37,317 nt of DNA from Bacteroidota bacterium. GTDB lineage: Bacteria; Bacteroidota; Bacteroidia; Flavobacteriales; Weeksellaceae. The notes beneath the pieces were generated by a model. That model did no database searches. It was not told the origin of the DNA and worked only from the letters and a program-made list of their open reading frames with translations. Positions 33,316 to 37,317 of this stretch are shown piece by piece. The position numbers were made by a program, and so were the translations under genes. The DNA lies in assembly GCA_023386965.1 (NCBI GenBank), contig JAEWIR010000043.1:1-37317 (forward strand). The letters are read 5' to 3'. The stretch's first letter is position 1; every line of letters begins with the position of its first letter.

Positions 33316-33323
33316 CAAATGTA
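33316..33323 (-). promoter_or_regulatory. Candidate -7 promoter box for the flippase gene
   Basis: On the minus strand TACATTTG matches TAnnTTTG exactly, 16 bases before the TTG start at 33299. It could drive the long minus-strand run. No -33 box is evident. Confidence 0.38.
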
Positions 33324-33419
33324 AATAAATAGTTTGCACTTTTCAGTTTGAAGCATAATCCACCGCATTGGTTTCATTTAAAAACCTAATTTTACACATC
33401 TTTAAAATGAACTGAAAGC

Positions 33420-34754
33420 ATGAAAATCCTTATAAAAAACGCGCGTATTGTCAATGAAAATCAAATCTTAGAAAGTGACCTGCTCATTGAAGATGACCTT
33501 ATACAAAAGATTGCCGTAAATATAGATTCTGATGAAGCGGACCAGGTAATTGATGCAACCGGAAAATATCTGCTGCCCGGTGTGATTGATGACCAGGTTC
33601 ATTTCCGCGAACCCGGTCTTACGCATAAAGGGGATATTGAAAGTGAGTCACGTGCGGCCGTGGCGGGTGGCGTAACGAGTTTCATTGAGCAGCCCAACAC
33701 CGTGCCCAATGCCGTGACGCAGGAACTGCTGGAAGATAAATATCAGATCGCCGCACAGAAATCGTTTGCCAATTATTCCTTTATGATGGGCGGCACAAAC
33801 GACAATCTGGACGAAGTGCTGAAGACCAATCCGCGGAATGTGGCAGGTATCAAACTTTTCCTGGGTTCCTCTACGGGAAATATGCTTGTTGATGATCCCG
33901 AAACACTGGAAAATATCTTCAGCAAGACCAAAATGCTGATTGCTGTGCACTGCGAAGATGAGGCCACGATCAGGAAGAATACCGAAATGTACCGCGAGCA
34001 GTACGGCGACGATATACCTATGGAATACCACCACCTGATCCGAAGTGAGGCAGCCTGCTATATTTCCTCATCGAAAGCGGTGGCCCTGGCTGAAAAGACA
34101 GGTGCCCGGCTGCATGTATTCCATGTTTCCACTGCCAAAGAAACTTCACTTTTCAGAAACGATATTCCGCTCAGCGAGAAAAAAATTACTGCTGAAGTCT
34201 GCGTGCATCACCTTACCTTCACCAACAAAGACTACGAAACCAAAGGAACCTTCATCAAATGGAATCCCGCGGTTAAAACAAGAACCGACCGTACGGGTCT
34301 TTGGGAAGCATTGCTGGACGGCCGCATAGATGTTATTGCGACCGACCACGCGCCTCATACCCTGGAGGAAAAGGAGAATGTTTATACCAAGGCACCCTCC
34401 GGAGGTCCTCTGGTACAGCATTCACTGCCGGTGATGCTCGAGAATTTGCGCAGCGGCAAGATTTCAATTGAAAAGATTGTGGAAAAGATGTGCCATAACC
34501 CCGCAATTATCTTCCGCATAGAGAAACGCGGATTTATACGCGAAGGTTATAAGGCAGATTTGGTTTTGGTGGATGATCATTCGGAATGGACAGTTGCTAA
34601 AGACAACCTCCTTTATAAATGTGGCTGGAGTCCGCTGGAAGGCATGACCTTACATTCTAAAGTGACGCACACATTCGTCAACGGAAATCTGGCCTACGAA
34701 AACGGTGAAGTCAAGGCGGAGAAATTTGGCGAAAGGCTGCTTTTTGTAGTTTAA
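33420..34754 (+). CDS. pyrC: Dihydroorotase (PyrC family, cytosolic amidohydrolase)
   Basis: The 444-residue amidohydrolase interconverts N-carbamoyl-L-aspartate and dihydroorotate in pyrimidine synthesis. The core motif is DDQVHFREPG (57-66) followed by LTHKGDI. Other expected residues are Lys145 (GIKLFLGSST), His177 (AVHCED), His232 and His235 (HVFHVST), and Asp309 (TDHAPH). The first metal-binding motif, usually D-x-H-x-H, is D-D-Q-V-H here, so the first His is Gln59. From memory this is common in Bacteroidota dihydroorotases, so it looks like a subfamily trait. An allantoinase-type amidohydrolase is the main alternative. A near-match -7 box (TAATTTTA, 33387-33394) lies upstream. Confidence 0.9.
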   Translation: MKILIKNARIVNENQILESDLLIEDDLIQKIAVNIDSDEADQVIDATGKYLLPGVIDDQVHFREPGLTHKGDIESESRAAVAGGVTSFIEQPNTVPNAVTQELLEDKYQIAAQKSFANYSFMMGGTNDNLDEVLKTNPRNVAGIKLFLGSSTGNMLVDDPETLENIFSKTKMLIAVHCEDEATIRKNTEMYREQYGDDIPMEYHHLIRSEAACYISSSKAVALAEKTGARLHVFHVSTAKETSLFRNDIPLSEKKITAEVCVHHLTFTNKDYETKGTFIKWNPAVKTRTDRTGLWEALLDGRIDVIATDHAPHTLEEKENVYTKAPSGGPLVQHSLPVMLENLRSGKISIEKIVEKMCHNPAIIFRIEKRGFIREGYKADLVLVDDHSEWTVAKDNLLYKCGWSPLEGMTLHSKVTHTFVNGNLAYENGEVKAEKFGERLLFVV

Positions 34755-34859
34755 ACTGTTTAAGTTTTTTCAGGTCTGAAATTTTTATCAAAAATTCGGA
34801 AACCTTTGCAACATTTCCATAAAACAATCGTCTAATACAAGTATTAACAACAATATATT

Positions 34860-37317
34860 ATGATCAGAAAAAAGTTTTTAATGCTTTTTGCTGTTGGGAT
34901 TCTCTTCACCGCTCAGGCGCAGGATTACCAGTGGAAGGAAGCTAAAAGTGGTGGATATACCTACCGCTATGTGACCAATGATCCTACGCAGGCCAGATTC
35001 TATACACTGCAGAACGGACTCACCGTAATCCTGAGCCCGACCAAGAAAGACCCGAGAATTCAGGCCTACATCGCCACCAAAGCGGGAAGTAAGACAGATC
35101 CTGCTACCAACACCGGTCTGGCGCACTATCTGGAGCATATGCTTTTTAAAGGTACCGACAAGTACGGTTCTCTGGACTGGGCTAAAGAAAAAGCAGAACT
35201 CGACAAAATTGACGCGCTGTACGAGCAGTACAACAAGACCAAAGATGAGGTGAAGCGCAAAGCCATTTACAAAAAGATTGATTCGGTTTCGGGAGTGGCT
35301 GCAAAATATGCCATCGCCAACGAGTATGATAAAATGATGACGGCGATGGGGGCTCAGGGTACCAACGCGTGGACGAATTTTGAAGAAACAGTTTATACCG
35401 ACGATGTTCCGTCCAGCTCACTGGACCGTTACCTGGCTGTTCAGGCAGAAAGATTCAGAAATCCGGTGCTCAGGATTTTCCATACCGAACTGGAAGCGGT
35501 TTACGAAGAAAAAAACCGGACTTTGGATAATGACGGGCGTAAAGTCTTCGAAACACTTTTTGCGACACTTTTCAAAAACCACAATTACGGTAAGCAGACT
35601 ACCATCGGAACAGTGGAACACCTTAAAAACCCGTCCCTTGTTGAGATCCGTAACTACTTTAACAATTACTACGTTCCCAATAACATGGGCGTGATCCTTT
35701 CCGGTGATTTCAATCCGGATGAAGCAATTGCCAAAATTGACAGGGCCTTCTCCTATATGAAGAACAAGCCGGTGCCGAAATATACCTTCCAGCCGGAACA
35801 GCCTATGACGGCGCCCGTGATTAAGGAAATAGTTGGTCCTGATGCCGAAAGCCTTACTATCGGTTACCGTTTGCCCGGGAACAAAGACAAAGATGTCCTG
35901 CTTGCAGACCTGGTGGGATCTATCCTGACCAACGGAAAAGCAGGTCTTCTGGATCTGAACCTTGTTAAGAAGCAGAAACTTCTCCGTGCAAGTGCGTTCA
36001 CTTACACGCTGCAGGATCACGGCATCCTTTATCTTTCCGCAGCGCCAACAACAGGTCAGACTTTGGAAGAAGTGCAGACTTTAGTTCTCAGCGAAATCGA
36101 AAACCTGAAGAAAGGAAATTTTGATGCTGATCTCATTCCCTCTATTGTCAATAACATCAAGAAAGAGAAAATCCAGAGTCTTGAACGTTACGGCGACCGC
36201 GCGTCTATGCTGCAGAGTGCCTTCAACGCCGAGCTGGACTGGAAAGATCAGGTAGCGTATGTAGATGATATCTCCAAAATCAAAAAAGAAGATGTTGTAG
36301 CCTTCGCCAATAAATATTTCGGAAATAATTATGTGGCTATCTTAAAGAGAAAGGGCGAAAACAAAAACCCGCAGAAAATCGAGAAACCGTCCATCACGCC
36401 TGTTGAAACCAACCCGGACAAACAGTCTGCGTTTGTAAAAATGGTGAACGAAATGCCGTCTACACCTTCACAGCCTGTATTCCTGAATTTTGATAAGGAC
36501 ATTCAAAAGTCAAAACTTGGCAAAGCTGAGGTTCTTTATGTGCCGAACACAGAAAACCAACTGTTCAGACTCAGATACCGTTACAAAGTAGGAACACTTA
36601 ACGATCCTAAACAGTCCCTGGCTTCACAGTACCTTCAGTTCCTGGGTACGGATAAGAAATCCTCAGAAGACATTTCCAAGGAATTCTACAAGATCGCTTC
36701 CAGCTTCAATGTTTCCACAGGTGAAGAATATACCATGGTAACCATTGAAGGTCTGCAGGAGAATTTTGACAAAGCCGTTAAGCTTTACGAAGACCTTGTA
36801 ATGAACGCCAAGCCGGACGAAACCGCTCTTGCCGCGCTGAAAGCACGTATCGCCAAGTCAAGAAAAGATGCGAAAGCCAACAAAGGCGCCATCCTTCAGG
36901 GGCTTACTAGCTACGCGATGTACGGTCCTAAGAATAAATTCAACAACACCCTTTCCGATGCGGAAATAAATGCCGTTACCGCGCAGGAACTGGTGGACAG
37001 AATGAAGAATCTGAACAACTACGAGCAGACCGTGATCTATTACGGTCCGGAACCGCTTAAAAACCTGACGGCCAAACTGGGAACCATGCACAAAGTACCG
37101 GCAACCTTTGCCTCGGCAGGCCCGCTGAAGACGTTCAAACAGCTTCCGCAGACCAAGACTCAGGTGCTGTTCACCGATTATGATATGGTACAGGCCGAAA
37201 CCAGATGGATCCGCAATACCGAAAACTATGATGCAGCCAAAACCCCGATGGTGATGGTGTTCAACAACTATTTCGGTGGCGGTATGGGTTCTGTGGTTTT
37301 CCAGACCATTCGTGAGA
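34860..37317 (+). CDS. M16 family zinc metallopeptidase (insulinase/pitrilysin-like), 3' end outside window
   Basis: The frame opens at ATG 34860 and stays open to the window edge (819 codons). A signal peptide is evident (MIRKKFLMLFAVGILFTAQA). The inverted zinc motif HxxEH is His89-Tyr-Leu-Glu92-His93 in AHYLEHMLFKG. The third ligand is probably one of the Glu in ELEAVYEEKN (about 210-217). A helical insertion of about 45-50 residues separates the motif from the substrate-binding GAQGTNAWT segment, as in Bacteroidota homologues I know. The second M16 half is under way at the edge, with FNNYFGGGMGSVVFQTIRE. It is expected to be periplasmic and to degrade peptides. Exact substrate unknown. 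Confidence 0.93.
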   Translation, partial: MIRKKFLMLFAVGILFTAQAQDYQWKEAKSGGYTYRYVTNDPTQARFYTLQNGLTVILSPTKKDPRIQAYIATKAGSKTDPATNTGLAHYLEHMLFKGTDKYGSLDWAKEKAELDKIDALYEQYNKTKDEVKRKAIYKKIDSVSGVAAKYAIANEYDKMMTAMGAQGTNAWTNFEETVYTDDVPSSSLDRYLAVQAERFRNPVLRIFHTELEAVYEEKNRTLDNDGRKVFETLFATLFKNHNYGKQTTIGTVEHLKNPSLVEIRNYFNNYYVPNNMGVILSGDFNPDEAIAKIDRAFSYMKNKPVPKYTFQPEQPMTAPVIKEIVGPDAESLTIGYRLPGNKDKDVLLADLVGSILTNGKAGLLDLNLVKKQKLLRASAFTYTLQDHGILYLSAAPTTGQTLEEVQTLVLSEIENLKKGNFDADLIPSIVNNIKKEKIQSLERYGDRASMLQSAFNAELDWKDQVAYVDDISKIKKEDVVAFANKYFGNNYVAILKRKGENKNPQKIEKPSITPVETNPDKQSAFVKMVNEMPSTPSQPVFLNFDKDIQKSKLGKAEVLYVPNTENQLFRLRYRYKVGTLNDPKQSLASQYLQFLGTDKKSSEDISKEFYKIASSFNVSTGEEYTMVTIEGLQENFDKAVKLYEDLVMNAKPDETALAALKARIAKSRKDAKANKGAILQGLTSYAMYGPKNKFNNTLSDAEINAVTAQELVDRMKNLNNYEQTVIYYGPEPLKNLTAKLGTMHKVPATFASAGPLKTFKQLPQTKTQVLFTDYDMVQAETRWIRNTENYDAAKTPMVMVFNNYFGGGMGSVVFQTIRE

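Noticed and set aside
35418..36020. 200-residue minus-strand open frame
   Set aside because: It is opposite the M16 peptidase, whose frame is clearly coding; the antisense product matches nothing I know.
1..37317. tRNA or rRNA genes, CRISPR arrays, insertion sequences, phage or defence genes
   Set aside because: I looked in the gaps for cloverleaf-type folds, regular repeats, transposase motifs and toxin-antitoxin pairs and found none. The gaps are all under 200 bases.

Overview
This window looks like ordinary chromosomal DNA from a member of the Bacteroidota, class Flavobacteriia. The best guess is the Chryseobacterium/Kaistella group (Weeksellaceae). The reasons are: a Por-secretion (T9SS) C-terminal sorting domain, short lipoprotein signals, BshA, DUF4292, DUF2851, DUF3857 and DUF4254 proteins, a Bacteroidota-style dihydroorotase and M16 peptidase, almost no Shine-Dalgarno sequences, and exact matches to the Bacteroidota -7 box (TAnnTTTG) just upstream of several starts. 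The species is inferred from protein resemblance only. I saw no tRNA or rRNA gene, phage, insertion sequence or CRISPR array. Coding density is high, and no stretch over 300 bases lacks a gene.

Layout. 1-1851 (minus): a GNAT-like protein, then a structured 99-base gap, then a GH63-type glucosidase cut off by the window edge. 1949-5473 (plus): folE (folate/pterin pathway), cysS, and a secreted T9SS cargo protein. 5653-10737 (plus): a DPE2-like 4-alpha-glucanotransferase with starch-binding modules, two small secreted proteins (one Tyr-rich, one Met/Gln-rich and Spy/CpxP-like) and ferritin. 10753-14567 (plus): two overlapping DUF3857/transglutaminase-like proteins, one with catalytic residues and one without. 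14624-17749 (minus): an AddA/RecB-like helicase-nuclease. 17924-19438 (plus): a carboxypeptidase-regulatory-domain protein and a SIMPL-domain protein. 19452-24527 (minus): GH3 hexosaminidase, bshA (bacillithiol), DUF2851, PspC-like and GNAT genes. 24641-25971 (plus): a lipoprotein and deoD. 25973-33299 (minus): a long envelope-flavoured run of flippase, dut, sugar-nucleotide transferase, DUF4292 lipoprotein, EnvC-like activator, tatA, DUF4254, a lipoprotein and ribA. 33420-37317 (plus): pyrC-type dihydroorotase and a truncated M16 zinc peptidase.

The genes are mostly housekeeping: nucleotide, pterin and flavin synthesis, translation, glycan metabolism, envelope maintenance, DNA repair and iron storage. 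I do not see a convincing new multi-gene system. The observations most worth checking are the nested hairpin before the GH63 gene (640-684), the Gln-for-His change at a usual metal ligand in the dihydroorotase, the active/inactive transglutaminase pair, the possible common origin of the adjacent Tyr-rich and Spy-like secreted proteins, and the perfect 14-bp hairpin at 30319-30351.
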